DNA from: Proales similis
Lineage: Eukaryota; Rotifera; Eurotatoria; Ploima; Proalidae
DNA: 64,000 nucleotides
Direction: 5' to 3'
Assembly (NCBI GenBank): GCA_019059635.1
Contig: JAGVRJ010000008.1
Span: forward strand, 496,001-560,000
Of the stretch, positions 45,898 through 59,085 are shown in pieces. The number at the start of each line of letters is the position of its first letter. Positions within the stretch are counted from its first letter, which is position 1. A model generated the notes under the pieces. It was given only the letters and a program-made list of their open reading frames with translations, was not told the DNA's origin and did not search any database. The position numbers were made by a program, and so were the translations under genes.

Positions 45898-48800
45898 AAT
45901 AACAGACGCATTCGAGTCGGTCTGGGCGCAATTAGTTCCTTCCACCGCAATATACTCTTTCTCTGCATCTCTTGAATGGTATTTAATTCTTGAGGGTAAA
46001 CAGGCGGAGTGGGCTTTAAGGTCGCTTCAGGATTATGCATTAATAAAAGGTGAGCAATTGCACGAAGAGACCAAGCCAAAGAAGAGGTAGCTTGAAAGAG
46101 AGGTCTTGACAGGAGCCGGCTTGCGTTATAGTAGAGCTAATTGTTTGATCGATAATTAATGGCACCAAAGGTTGAGCTAAGCTTGAATTAATTACCTTGA
46201 TGCTTGCAAGCTAATTAATTCTGACTGCTTGGGTAAGCATACGATTGCTGAACGCCCTGGAGCGCCTTTCTCTACAACATCAATCATCGATGAGTATTGA
46301 TAAACGCGTGGTTTGCTCGATCGCCTTGTTTGGCCTGGCATCTTATTCTCTTATTGCAACTGATCCTCTCTCACTCTTCCTCCCTCTCTCGTCTATCCAT
46401 CGCCCTCAGCAGCGATTTGGCAAATATTTTGGGTTTTTTTTTAATTGCTACTGCCGGCCAATTATGAAATGCAGTGATCAGAGGAATTTCACAATTTCAC
46501 AATAAAATCCGCCTTATCAACAATCTGAAGCAATACGAAGCTCAAATTTGCCGTATCATTGCGCTATATTCGATGAGCGAGCGTTCAGCATCAGTAGCAA
46601 ATTGAGATAAGACAATCAATCTCATTTATCCATCTAATCGGCAGTCTATTAGCTAATTAGGATTCTTGAACGAATAGACTGAAATTTGGCCAGATTGTGG
46701 CGGTGGCGGCAAATTGAACGCCACCACGGCAAGCATGTGTCGGCTAGTCTGCATGCCGCTCGATTTACGTTCAATTTGGCTAGCAATTCAACCAGAGCCT
46801 CAGAGAGAACGAACGAGCTGGATGAGAGAGAGAGAGAGGAGGGGAGGGAAAAAAAACGGGATAGATGATGGAGGAAAAGGGAGAATGAGGGGCCAAGCCA
46901 CGCGGTTCACCCGTATCGCGTTCTCTCGCTCTCTCTCTCTTTGGTTTTTTTTTATCTCGTTTCAATTAATGGCGTTCGGCACGATTTAAATTGGAGCGAA
47001 TTTCATTTAATTAGATATATTTGCCAAGGTTTAATTAAAAAAACGAGCGAGCTCGATTGAAATAAAAAAAATATAAAAAAAAAGAAATAATATATTTATG
47101 TGTGTAATATTCAGGGCACAACTGAGGCGCGCATTTCAAGCCGCCTGTGTTGGTCTTATATTTCAGTTAAAATTCGTCGTAATCGGCTTGACTGCGATCG
47201 CTGCGATATTTCTACGTGATCAACACTGTCCTAATTGCCTATTGTTCTTCGGCGACCTGTTCACCTTTCAAACGGATCTTCTTTTATATTTTTTTTTAAT
47301 TTGAGCAAATAACTAGCCAAAATGTTGGCGTGTGTATGTCTTTGATTTTGCAATTATTTGATTATCAATGGCTCAATTAGAATGTAAAAAGAAGTTTACT
47401 TGTCCTTAAAAGACAACTGAATTGAGACAGCGAGCATTTCTCAATCTGTCGCTGTTGCAAACTGAGTTGTCAAAAGTCAAACATGAAAAACCAAGAGAGG
47501 CCCAAAGCCAGAGAGAAAGAGTGAGATTCGAAGAGAAAGAGAGAGAGCGAGAGATTTCAAGTGGACCTGATTGATTGCACGTTGATTACATGTAGCCAGC
47601 GAATGCGATAAGGCATGAGAATCGGGGCACGCTCGATTCTAATTGTCGGCCGATTAGATCGCTAATTGATTGATGAACTTATAATTGCTTAGATAATTAA
47701 CTCGAGCAAAGAGGTGCGTCGAACTGCTGAACTTTTTCTTTTTTTATTCTCTCGATTTTGACTATTCGCCCCTTCAGATGCGTCGGTTCTCAAGCGATGC
47801 GAGAGAGCATTAATTAAAAGCAAAATCAAAGAATAATATTGCTCGTTTTCATCTACCCAGCCATTTATTCTATGTTTGACTTGCAACTGCAAGACTGTTG
47901 CAATTTAAAGGGTTAACGGCCAAATAATGAGCAGCGATGAGCCAGTGTTGGTCTTTTTTATAAGCAAGCGACCATAATCTCCACTGCCGTCTGAATAGAA
48001 AGCATTTGAACAATTTTCACTTGGATCTCTATTTATACTGCAAGAGAGAGAGAGAGAGAGTACAAGTAAAAGTAGAAGAGCAACACCGATGACGATTTAA
48101 TGTGAAGGTCGCTCGCAAATCGGCCAATCGGTGCTTGCATTAATTGAGCCAGAGTAAAATAATTGCCATGCATGCATCGGCCGTTCCGTGCAATGCTCAC
48201 TTTCGACTAATTGCGAGCGCTGCGTAAATCATCAACTTCATCACAATTCCAACTTTCGTCGATCGCATTTCAAACCCTCGATTTCGGATTCAAAGCTTTA
48301 CTCTCTCTCTCTCCTCTTTTCTCTCCATCTCTCTTTCTCTCTGTTTCTCACCCTCTCTCTCTAATTTGTTTCTCTCTTTTTTTCTTTTTAGTTTTAAATT
48401 TCCATTTGAATGTTCATCTCTAAGCTCGAATGCTAAAATTTCACTGTTAACACTATTAACTTGCTCCTTAAGCTTTATGATCGACAGCATGCAGGCAAGT
48501 GATAAGAGACTGCGGACAAACGGCTTCTGTTTGCTTGGAAGATTGACTGGCGTTCATCCAACAATGAATAATAGACGACAACCACGACGGCAGTGATGCT
48601 CGACTTGAAACCGACAAAAAAAATGAAGAAGAAAACCAAGAAGAATAAGAAGGAGGAGAAGCTCTAAGAACAACAACAACAACAACTACTGCGACAACAA
48701 AAACAAGCGATTTAAAGCAGTAGAACAAACGACGAGTTGTAAATCGTAGACTTGCGAACGAAGAGAGGCAGCCAGGAGAAGGGTAGTCGACGTCAACGAG

Positions 48801-50579
48801 CATTAGGGGCGCCGAGAGAACAACGACAATCGACCGAACTACTTCGACAAGCAGTAGGACGACAACGTGCACGCTTTTATTCAAATCGAGTGGAAGACCT
48901 CTATTTAGCATTGTTTAAGCGTCCAGGTTTAATTAGAACGGCGCTATTTGCTCTTGCGAGGCATCATCACCTGAAATTTGCTCCAGCAAATTAATTAAAC
49001 TGCCGCATAGGATCGGCTGCAGTCACTGCCGCCCGCTTGAGCCGCTGCCACCGTTGATGGTGGTGGTTGCGACCGCTACTACTGCGCTATCTCGTTTGGC
49101 TCTTGCGGCGGCACGCCAACGGGAAAACGAAAGGTTAATTAAATTTGAACTATAATTAAATCTGAATCGAATTATGTGAGCGCGCTCTTGAACTAACTTG
49201 GCCGCTTCGATTCTCTTGCAAATGTCATTTAAATTGCTCGCATCTCTCCAACTCACAAACTTGCACACACTCTCACACACACACACACTAAGACGCAAAC
49301 AACTGAAGCTCACCGATCTAATTTCGTAACGCCAGGCGGCCGCTTCATCACAAAAGAATGTCATCGCCAAAATGATCGCTGCGCTCACTCCAGAACATCA
49401 GAATTGATGTCGAAATTAATTCAAAATAGGCCAAGTTAGTTTAAATTGGCAACAGTCAAATGGGCAGCAGAGCCTTCATTAGAATATGAAGCGCGCCACA
49501 CGGCGTATATTGAGATCGGTCGATGCAACATATGTTTGAGGCCACAGTTTGTTTGAAGAAAAAAAAAAAGGCTCGCAATTAAAAGTCGTTTAAGGAGGCG
49601 ACGAACGCGCTGCGCACTTGGCTTGATTAGGAATTTAATTATAATTATATAAATAGGCGCCTCGTATTTAGACACGGGTGTGCTCGTTCCCCCCGATTTA
49701 GTCAACATGATTGGCGGCGGCGGCGGCCTATTCGTTGTTGTTTTCGTCATTCGGCCTCCTTCAATGCAACTTCGACTTGCGTTTTTTCTCGCTCTCAATC
49801 TTGATCATCTCGATCGTCGCCACCATCATCATCTTCATCATCATCATAGTCATCATCTTGGTTGTTGCTTCATCCTCTTCTCTTTCTTATTCTTTCATCT
49901 ACTTCTCATTCTTCTCGTTCTAGTTGTTTTTGTTTGCTGCGCCCTTCTCATCACTCTCAAATGACTCGGCTACCTAATACGTAATTAGATTTGATGAAGA
50001 ATTTTCTCTCGCCATACGCTTATATGTTCTTGCGTGCGAGAGTGTGCTTCAGTTTGTGAATTGTGAGCTTGTGTGTGTGTGTGTGCGACGGTGGTGGTTG
50101 TGGTTTTGATTGCGCTGGCGACGGCGGCTATGCTTATGACCGTGTGTGTGTGTAATTTAGTGTACTAGGCAAAAGCCATTTAGTAAAAAATGGTCGTTGC
50201 AAATCTGTGTAAATAAAATTTGGGCTGCTCGTTGAGTTGGTGATTAGAAAGAGATTAGCGGCCACTTGTACGAGTTGTGAGTTTTCTGTCCAATTTCTGG
50301 CGCCCATTTGTCCCCCAAGCAAACGCTAGCACAAGCAGGCCTACTGGCGGGCATGCGCGCCTATTCTCGATTTAATTGCACTTCCATCCGCTCCCATCCA
50401 TTGACTTTCCCATTTGGCTCTAATTTGATTTTTGCAATATTTAGATTTGCTCTGCGTTGTCTGTTTTTAGTGGTGATCTATTGCCAGCCGATTTTTGTTT
50501 GCTTTTTAGCGCTCTCTGATACACACAATCCAGACATACACACACACACACGTAGTGACGGGCGGCCTTCAATGAAGTC
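45898..50579. other. Non-coding region upstream of the ZFHX gene
   Basis: 4.7 kb without recognisable genes. GA/CT microsatellites near 46825-46838, 46925-46941, 47535-47552, 48041-48061 and 48300-48362; CAT/TCA-type repeats near 49820-49860; GT repeats near 50070-50083; CA repeats near 49278-49290 and 50536-50550. Many TTAATTAA/TAAT motifs (for example near 47027, 48975, 49135). Open frames here are low-complexity products of the repeats. A likely home for enhancers and the promoter of ZFHX. Confidence 0.5.
48300..48362. repeat. Interrupted CT (GA) microsatellite
   Basis: About 60 bases of almost pure TC units with short breaks (TTTT, CCA, GTT), the longest of the many GA/CT tracts in the window. 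Confidence 0.8.
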
Positions 50580-53500
50580 ATGAGCCAAGCGAACGCAACG
50601 GACGGCTCTGCTGGAACCGACGAACGATCTTCAGCCCTGAACACAAGCCGTCTATCTACGTTATTGGCCAAACTCAGCAATGAATCTGGTGAGCCGTGCA
50701 CGCGACACGTCTGCCTCGTGTGTGGCATTTGTTTCGACGAGCCTCATCATTTCGAGCAGCATTGTGAATACCACGCCCTGAAGCCGCGAGTGGACCAGAA
50801 GCGGCAGATATTGGCCGACCTTTGTGGAACAGAAAGCGAACACCAGGACGAGAGCGTTGTAGTGTTTCTCATGCAACGGCAGATGAAGCGAAAATTTCTC
50901 ACCGAGCATGCTCAATATTTGCTTGTGCCAAGCGAGGAGACCGCCATTCTCTTGGACAGGCTAAATCAGGACGAGAGCATTGTGCAGAGTGAATTTGAAA
51001 GCGAGTCCGAACCAGAAAGCCTTCAATTTGAATCTCAGCCGGACGATTGCCCGCTCGCTCTCTTATTCGTTGACGTTTCTGTGGTCAAGTTTGCGTGCAT
51101 AGTTCGTTACTTGTTGGAAACATATGCGAACGAACAGGTGGATTTGAACAACAACTCAGAGGCTAGCCGAGAGAGTGGCGAGAGTGGACAAGGCGTCCTG
51201 GGCACATGTAATGACGCCGACAGATTATCATCGACCGATCAAAAAGCGAGCAGTCGTCGCTCGGTGCATTCCAGAAACGCGTGCAAGAAACTCAAATGTC
51301 CGATGTGCAACTGGCACTACAAATACAGAGAGACGCTCGATATTCACATGAGAGAGAAGCATTCGACCGAAACTAACGTCGCCTGCGTTTATTGTGCCGA
51401 TAATCAGCCGCATCCGAGACTGGCCAGAGGCGAACAGTACAAGTGTGGTTACAAGCCTTACCGGTGTGAGATTTGCGATTATTCGACGACCACAAAAGGC
51501 AATCTGAGCATCCACATGCAATCTGACAAGCACATGAACAACGTCAGAGACCAGAATGAGCACGTTGACAATCAGCTGCGATGCGAAGGTGAGCGAATTT
51601 AGCCTTTACATTTACTCGATGCTGCTCGAATCAGCCGTTTCCCTTATTCGTGCTGCTCCTTCATTATTCTCTTCTGTGTCTGGTTTTGTCTCCGCATGTC
51701 ATTCGTCGTTCAAATCTGTTGTGCTTAGCTGGTGCGTTTGAGATTGACGGGCTATTATTTGTGTTGTTTCGGTTCGAGCGATCACAGAGAGACAATGGGA
51801 ATGGAAATGAGACTGCACTTCCGGTCGGCTTAATGACGCACAATTAAGATAAGGCAGTAGTAGCAGCAGCGATTAAATGTTCATTTGAGATGAGTAGAAG
51901 GGAAATAATTGGATTGGAATGCAATTTTTATTCTGGCAAGTTGAAATGCGCACTTGCAATTAGCCATTTTGTTGTGGAAATTAATTAACTAAATATCTGG
52001 TCCGATCATGGTCCAACTAACCCATCATCCTCTACTGTTTTTCTCTCCCCATCATATCCATCCTAGTCATTATCCGCGTCATCTTCATCATGAACAATTC
52101 TCTTTCTATTTGCTTGTCTCCTATTCTCTCTCTGTCTCTCTCTCGCGTTCTGCATTCTGCTTGATCGTTTTGACTCGTGCCGCCAGCGCCAGGCCAAACC
52201 GCTTTCTACTTATCCGCTTCTATTCTACTGCCGCGGTCGTCTCCGCGCGTTTATTTACTGGCACTACCTCAAACAATTATGATTATTGCCATTATTAAAT
52301 CGAATTAATCATCTTCATCATCCTCATCATCAAAATCATCATCATCATCGTCGTTTATTTCGTCGTCGTCGTCGTTTCTTCTTAATTTTCTCGATCGCTC
52401 GCCATCATCATCATCATTATTGTCATCTCAAATCGACTGAGTCGGCTGAGAGCAAAGAAATAAATCAATTATATATTTGAGCAAGAATTAATTAAAATTT
52501 TAATAAAATTAAGCGAGATCCATTATTGCTATTTGATTTGGCTCCTCGAGCCTTATTTTCGTCTATACAATGCATCCTGGCCACACACACACACCATGCA
52601 CTTATTCATTTTGCATGGCTCGATCGCTGGGTATCTGGCCGCAATCTGCACCACTTCACCCCCCAAAGCTGCTGCCCTATTCGATCCTCTATATTTATGA
52701 GCTATTAATTCCCTTTCAATTTTCTTCTGTGTCTCTCAGTCTCGCTCTCTAATTCTTTATTAATTTCTCCTCATCATCCGCATATGAGAGCGAGTGATGT
52801 GAGTCTACAGGTCTCTCTAGTCGACAATATCGACGACGACGACGACTACAACCTCCCGCGTCTCTATTCTTAAGTGTATCAAATTGCCAACCGGTTAATT
52901 CATTAGTGCCTCGCTGGGCCATTTTTCAAACACATCAGCCGCATAATCTATTAATTAAACCGACCTGGGCGCTCTAAATTAAGAGTTGATGAAGACAGAA
53001 TCGCTCAGAGACACAGAAGAGAGGCAAACAGAGAGAGAGAGAGAGAAATGGCGGCACATAGCACAGACGAGAGGTTAGAAATAGAGAGCTTAATCATTGC
53101 CGTCAAACCAAGTGACATCAACAGCCGTTCATTTATATATTTTGCCCTCACGACCGGGCCGATTGCTCGTATAATTAACGATTTAATTAAATCACGATAT
53201 TAAATTAGAGTGTCGAATGATCGGGCGAATAATGCTGCGTTTCATTAACCTGCAGCCGAACTAGCAGCCTTAGGAGCGCTATCGAGCAAGCAAGCGTGCG
53301 CGTGTGTTTGCTGGCTCGTTGGTTGAGAGCGCGTTAATGAGCGGCGAAACAATCGATGCCAACATGCGTCGATAGTCGTCGTCGTCGTAGTCGTTGTTGT
53401 CGACGTTGTCGTCGCCATCGTCATTAGGCTAATTGAAGCAGTGCAAGTGTCATCATTTGCATGGAACGCGCCGAGTAATTGTGCGCAGCCCAATTTACTT

Positions 53501-56114
53501 GATTGCGTTCTTGGCAGCATCAGCAATAGCGCTATATGGACCCGTTTTGGCTGCTTCAGTAACTGCTGCCACCGTCCATTTCCTGCTTTGCCGTCTTTAA
53601 CGCCGAATTAATTAATTGCTTAATTTAATTCCAATTAATCGTCGCTTATTTATTGTTTCGCTCGCTTATTTTTCTCTATTCCTCGCTCTTTTCCTCTTTA
53701 GTCTCGCTCGCTTCAATTCGATCATAGCTGCTCGTATGCGACTCTGCGCTCGTATGTGTGTGTGTGTGTGTGTGTGTGGATGAGAAAAGAACAAATTTGG
53801 TGCAGCCGCCAATCATCGCCACTTTGTACAACACCCTTCCTATTTCCAGTCTCTTTTTGAATTCTATTTTTTTTTCTATTTTTTCTTTTTTTGAAATATT
53901 TTCCCTTTTCTCGTCGATCAGACTCTTGCTCTCTCGCTCTGTTCTCTCTTTATATTTGCGGCTCTCGCTCTGGCATACGTCGTTTAACACTCAAGCTGGC
54001 GTTTCTTCTTTACTAATTTGCTCGCTCGCTTATCGGTTGGCCCACTGGCTCATTGTTTCTCTCGACGCCAATTGCAACTGACTAACGGACGCAGTAGTAA
54101 ACGCGGCGCCCACTCTAGCGCCCATAATTGCAGACGCGCTGGTTGAATTGCTCGTTCGCATGACTTTGGAACGCAAAGCGAATTTATCTGATTTTAATAA
54201 GAAGCAAATAATTGATTTAATAAAGTCGATTAAGGAGAGGAAAGATTGAGTTCGGCCGCCGCCTCTTGTTTGCCCTTCTGCATGCCCGTGTTCGTGCACG
54301 AACGAACGAGAACCGCTGCTGTTTTGTTGTGTGTGTGTGTGTGCTGTAGTTTCGTAGTGAGAGAGTGTGTGTGTGTTTAATTAACAACCAAAGTGGAAAT
54401 GCGCGTTCGATCAAGTTGAAAACGGGCGCACGCTGCGGCCGCTCAGACGCAGACGCTCTTGTTTAAATGGGCTTTTTCTCTTTCATTCTCTCTCTCTCTT
54501 TCTCTGTTTGATGATCAAGATGATGATAAATGAGTTAATTTCTATTCGCGTTGATTGAAGTAGAACGAAGCAGCGTCGGACGCACGCGAGCAACTTGTTT
54601 GCAAACATCCGCCGCCCATCCCATCGTTTCCTTATCTCGCCGGCCCTATCGTCATCCGCGCTGCCAATTTGTCGTAAATCATGCTCGCAGATAACGCCAC
54701 CACTCGACCGCTTGAGTGCCCATCGAGTCCCTTGCACTTCTTTTATCATTTTGTTCGCTCCCCTTATTTGTTCTCTCTTCTTTTTTTTCGCTCGCTACCG
54801 CGCGCTCCCTCTCTCTCTCTCTCTCCCTCTTGGTCTATCACCGAATCGATGAATGACACCCGTTCGTCTGACTTTTAATTCTCAATTTGTTTATCGCCAC
54901 AATGTTTGAAAACGAAGCCAATATTAATTCAATTTCGGTCTATTGTAGAGAAAATGCTCGGCAAAGAATCAGAGAGCGACGAGCAGCCGCGCTCGAGTCC
55001 GCCGTCCTCTCACGAGGCCCTGATCTCACAGCTAATCCGCCACGATCCGATCGCATTCACCAAGCTCGCATCTGCCGTTTCAATGAGCGCGTCTTCTGCT
55101 CAAGCGCCCAAATCTCAGCATTCAATTGACTTTAACGACTCAAGATCGACAAGCGCGTTTGAGTGCGCAGTCTGCAATAACCCGTTCGGTTCACTCGGCG
55201 AGCTGATCGCTCATGTACAACGAACGCATCAGTCGGCCACGAGCGAGAGTAGTGTGCGCCAGCAAGCTTTACCTGTAATCGATCAATACCTTGATCATTT
55301 AGTCGCATCAAAGCGATTGCAACCTGCCGAGGCCAGTCTCGGCCTAAAAAAGTCATTGTTCGACTCGCTGCTGAATCAGAAGCCGTCAGCTTTTAATTTA
55401 GCTGCAAACACAGTAGCCACTAGTCCGATTCTGAGCAATTCTTCAGGGGGCAGCACCAACAGCAGCAGCAGCGGTCTTCTCGGCCAATTTCTATTTCCAT
55501 TTATGTTCAATTCACAATTTGCTGCAGCTGCTGCCGTCGCTGCTGCTGCAGCAGCCAACTCGGCCACTCATCTGGAAAAAGTTGACCGGCCCTCGCCAGC
55601 CGCTGCAAGGTATCACGGCTCCATTGACGACGAGGATGCGAGCAGTCACGACCGTTCAAGCGGAATTGAAATGCATCAGAGCAGCATGATGATGAATAGA
55701 CGCAGACGCACCCGAATCACCGAAGAGCAACTGCGCGTGCTGCGACAATACTTTGACATAAACAAATCGCCCAGCGACGAGCAAATAAGCGACATCGCCT
55801 CGCGAACTGACCTGCCCAGCAAAGTAATAAAGCACTGGTTCAGGAACACGCTGTTCAAAGAGCGACAGAGAGACAAGGATTCGCCATACAATTTCAACAA
55901 CCCGCCACTGACCCAACTCAATCTAGAGGAGTATGAGAAAACCGGCAAAGTGATCGCCGTACAAGCGGCGGCCAACTTGAGCGGCCACGCTGAAAAAGAG
56001 AATAGACTGAGCGAGGACGACAGTCATCAATCCTCGATCGAGTCAAAGTCGGCCACCGAACCCAACCAGAGCGAACTGAAAACATCTAAAGTAGAAAGCG
56101 AAGAAGAGTATGAC

Positions 56115-56147
<33 letters not shown>

Positions 56148-58010
56148 AGCCGTTCTGAACCGCCGCAGCCGCCGGTCACTCCCAGCGCATGCTCAACACG
56201 TTCGGCCGAGAACCGTTCTGGCGCCAAGCGGTTGCGCACTACCATTCTGCCCGAACAACAAGAGTTTCTCATGCAAAAGTACCAAATGGACCAGAATCCG
56301 AGTCGGAAGATGCTCGACGAAATTGCCAAACAAGTCAAGCTCAAGAAGCGAGTCGTTCAGGTCTGGTTTCAGAACACCCGGGCCCGAGAGAGGAAGGGAA
56401 TTATCAAAATAAGTCCCATGGCAGCAGCCTCCTCCATCTCCTCCGAGCCTGTACGCTGTCCAGTCAAATCGCCCAAAGCAGCCGAGGCAGTCAAGGCGAC
56501 CAGACTATCCGGCGCCGATGACCCCAACAACCAATTCAGCTCAATAACAAACGGTCTATATTCGCAATATTTAAAGCAAAATATTAAAAACGAGTCGAAT
56601 CCGATGCTTGACCTTTTGGCTAAATTTCAACAACAACAGCAGCAGCAACAACAGCACAGATCATCTCAAAAATCTCACGAGCCAATGAAGGGCGAGAATG
56701 GTTGGAGCGATGATAAGCCACTTGATTTGAGCTGGAATATTCGTTCAGAAGGTGCAACGCTTCAACCAGCTCACCATCACCAGCAGAATCAGCAGCAACT
56801 ACAGCAGCAGCAGCAACAGAGGCGAGTTAGAACTCAAATGAGTCAGAGTCAAGTGAATGTGATGAGACTCGTGTTCAGCGAATACAAAACGCCCACAATG
56901 AATGAGTGCGAACTGATGGGCCGAGCGATAAATTTGAAAAAGCGAGTCGTGCAAGTCTGGTTCCAAAACGCGCGCGCCAAAGAGAAAAAGAATCCGAGCG
57001 CCCGTGTCGAAGCGGGCAATGAAAACGCATTGGAAGAGTGCAATCTGTGCAGCTTTAAATACAACCACTCGCCTCAAATCCAACGCGAGCATTTGTTCTC
57101 AAGACAGCATCTCAGCAAACTTGTGCAATACGCGAGCTCAATTGAGGGCAGTAGTAGCTGCGGCTCATCGGGCATTTCAGCGTTTAACGGTCGCGGAGTC
57201 GGCGGTGAAGAAGAGTCGGGCGGCGATGAGGCCACTCTTGACTACGACGACGAGGGCGAAGCCACTCCGGACGAATGCGACAGTAACGCCTCGCTGTCCA
57301 AGTCTCAACAGACTTCGGTGAACGTTCTGGCCAACCAGTCGATGGCTCAGTTGAACGGCACGCCACCGCCCTATCTCTACAACTATTTACTCTATTCGAA
57401 CATGCTGAGCAAAACGGCGCCTCTTTACATGCCGCCCGCCGCCGCCATTTTTCCTCCTGTGGCCAATCCGGCCATGCTCGCTCAACTCTACTCGGCTCTG
57501 AACAGTTCGGTGGGAGGCGGCATCTGCTCGCTCGACTCGCTTGGCCTGAGCTCCGAGGCGCTCTACCAAATAGAGTCGACCATGTCGGACGCGTCGATAG
57601 ATAATCCGCTTCGCTACAGCCTCGACGGTGTCGGAAAGAGTGAACTAATAAACAAATACGGTCTAAGCGAACATGACCTGAGTGAACATGTTGCGTGTCG
57701 TCAGTACATGTGCAAATCATGCCGGCAAATCTCAACGCTCAAAGAAGCATTCGTCGGCCACCAATGCTCCAAAAACAGTCAAATAGTCGCCATTGAACAA
57801 GTGCTTTACAAATGTCTGCCATGCTCTGCCACCAACGTGTTCGGAAACGAGTCGTTGTTCTGCTTTAGTCGCGCAGCCGATTACCTTGATCACGCCAATA
57901 AATTCGGCCATTTGAGCAGAGGCAAGCGAATGCGACAGCTCGAAGAGCCGCTTGCGCTCACTCAATCAACGCTGATCGACTCGGCCACAAGCAAAAAGTT
58001 CAGATGCTGA
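50580..58010 (+). CDS. ZFHX: ZFHX/zfh-2 zinc-finger homeobox transcription factor, compact form
   Basis: Two coding exons (50580-51588, 54949-58010) joined over a 3360-nt intron; 1356 residues. Seen: C2H2 fingers near 45-65 (CLVCGICF), 240-262 ([19 protein letters not shown]), 268-320 ([20 protein letters not shown], then [20 protein letters not shown]), and 407-430; homeodomain 1 near 586-645 ([39 protein letters not shown]); homeodomain 2 near 761-820 ([36 protein letters not shown]); homeodomain 3 near 960-1018 ([35 protein letters not shown]); then CNLCSFKY and two more Cys/His clusters. Also acidic and polyglutamine stretches. Known: vertebrate ZFHX3/4 are about 3,500-3,700 residues with four homeodomains and over 20 fingers; fly Zfh2 is about 3,000 with three. 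This form is less than half that size. Neuronal and appendage regulator. More 5' exons cannot be excluded. AATAAA at 58445-58450. Confidence 0.95.
51589..54948 (+). other. Large ZFHX intron
   Basis: A 3360-nt intron (GTGAGC ... TATTGTAG) in phase 1, about fifty times longer than typical introns here. It has CATCAT/TCATCA-type repeats near 52310-52350 and 52400-52425, GTCGTC repeats near 52350-52375 and 53378-53418, GA near 53031-53047, GT near 53757-53778, 54330-54342 and 54364-54378, and CT near 54487-54505 and 54810-54826, plus many TTAATT motifs. No other gene recognised inside; probably regulatory. Confidence 0.75.
53757..53778. repeat. TG dinucleotide microsatellite
   Basis: About eleven TG units in the ZFHX intron, among the longest uninterrupted dinucleotide tracts in the window. 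Able to form left-handed DNA in principle and likely length-polymorphic. Confidence 0.85.
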
Positions 58011-59085
58011 TCGGACCCTAAATCGCCGCATCTGATGGCAAAATGCCCAGAATGTATTATTCAAGACCCAAAACAGCCGTTCTAAGTGATTTTCGTTTTC
58101 GTTGTTGCCTCAGCTACTTTCATGCTTAAGTCTGCTCGTTATTTTTTTTTTTTATTTTCACTTGTTGTTCATTTGTTTATCTGTTGGACATTTATCAACT
58201 TTGATCGATTTGATTGAGCACCGCGACTGCAAGCGTAAATTGCCGCCACTTGCTCAACGAGCTTGATAACGAGGCAAGCAGCGACCATCTATCTACATCT
58301 TGTTCATAGTGCACGGACTCTGCTTCCTGTCCGACAAGCTTAGAGTGTCGAATGGTAGCCAATCGGCCCGTAAATTGTTATTATTTCGTTTAACATTCCT
58401 CGTTATGGTTAACCTATCCACAAACAGAAATATATCTATTTTAATAAACTTCTGAAATTATCACATTCTCTCGCATTTGAAATCTGCTTTCAGCCCGACC
58501 AATATTCAGCTGATCTGATTCATTTCAGCCCAAAACCGTCAATATCTCAAAAAGCACCCCCCACACTCAAACTTTCTTTTCAGACGCAAATGAGCATTAT
58601 TTTCTCTGAGTTCTATGCCCTTGCATTTCGCACGAAAACTTAAGCTAAGCAATTATTCTGATTCTTGACTGAATGCTTTAACAATTCAAATTGCTGCTCA
58701 GACTTACGTCGCAAGATTCACTCCCCAGCCCTCGGCGGTTGAATGAACACCGACAGCCCGAGACGAATTCAACGCGGGCAATTGCATTGAAGATTTGAAT
58801 TGCGATAAAGAAAGGCGTCTGAATATAATCGAAAAGATACTGGGACTAGTTGAGCGAATGTTGTAGGAAGGCTTGAGGAGGTATCATTTTTTTAAAAGCG
58901 AAGCAAATATTCGACGCAAATTTAAAGCATTTTATTCTTCATTGCGTCACTTGAATGGTCATCATTCAAGTTCGCAATTGCTGTAATCTAAGTGTGACGT
59001 AGTGCTCAATGAAGCAGAACTTGATCAGGAACTTTTTCATCTATTAAAGGTGAGCGTCTTATTTTGAAGGAAATTTCATAGAGAA
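58011..59085. other. ZFHX 3' region and upstream of the protease gene
   Basis: About 0.43 kb of probable ZFHX 3' UTR up to AATAAA at 58445-58450, then about 0.6 kb before the protease ATG. No other gene seen. Confidence 0.5.

Noticed and set aside
48468-48911. Minus-strand frame rich in Val and Ser
   Set aside because: Translation of AAC/AAG repeats; low complexity with no domain.
49680-49964. Frame with His repeats and hydrophobic stretch
   Set aside because: Produced by CAT and TTC repeats in non-coding DNA.
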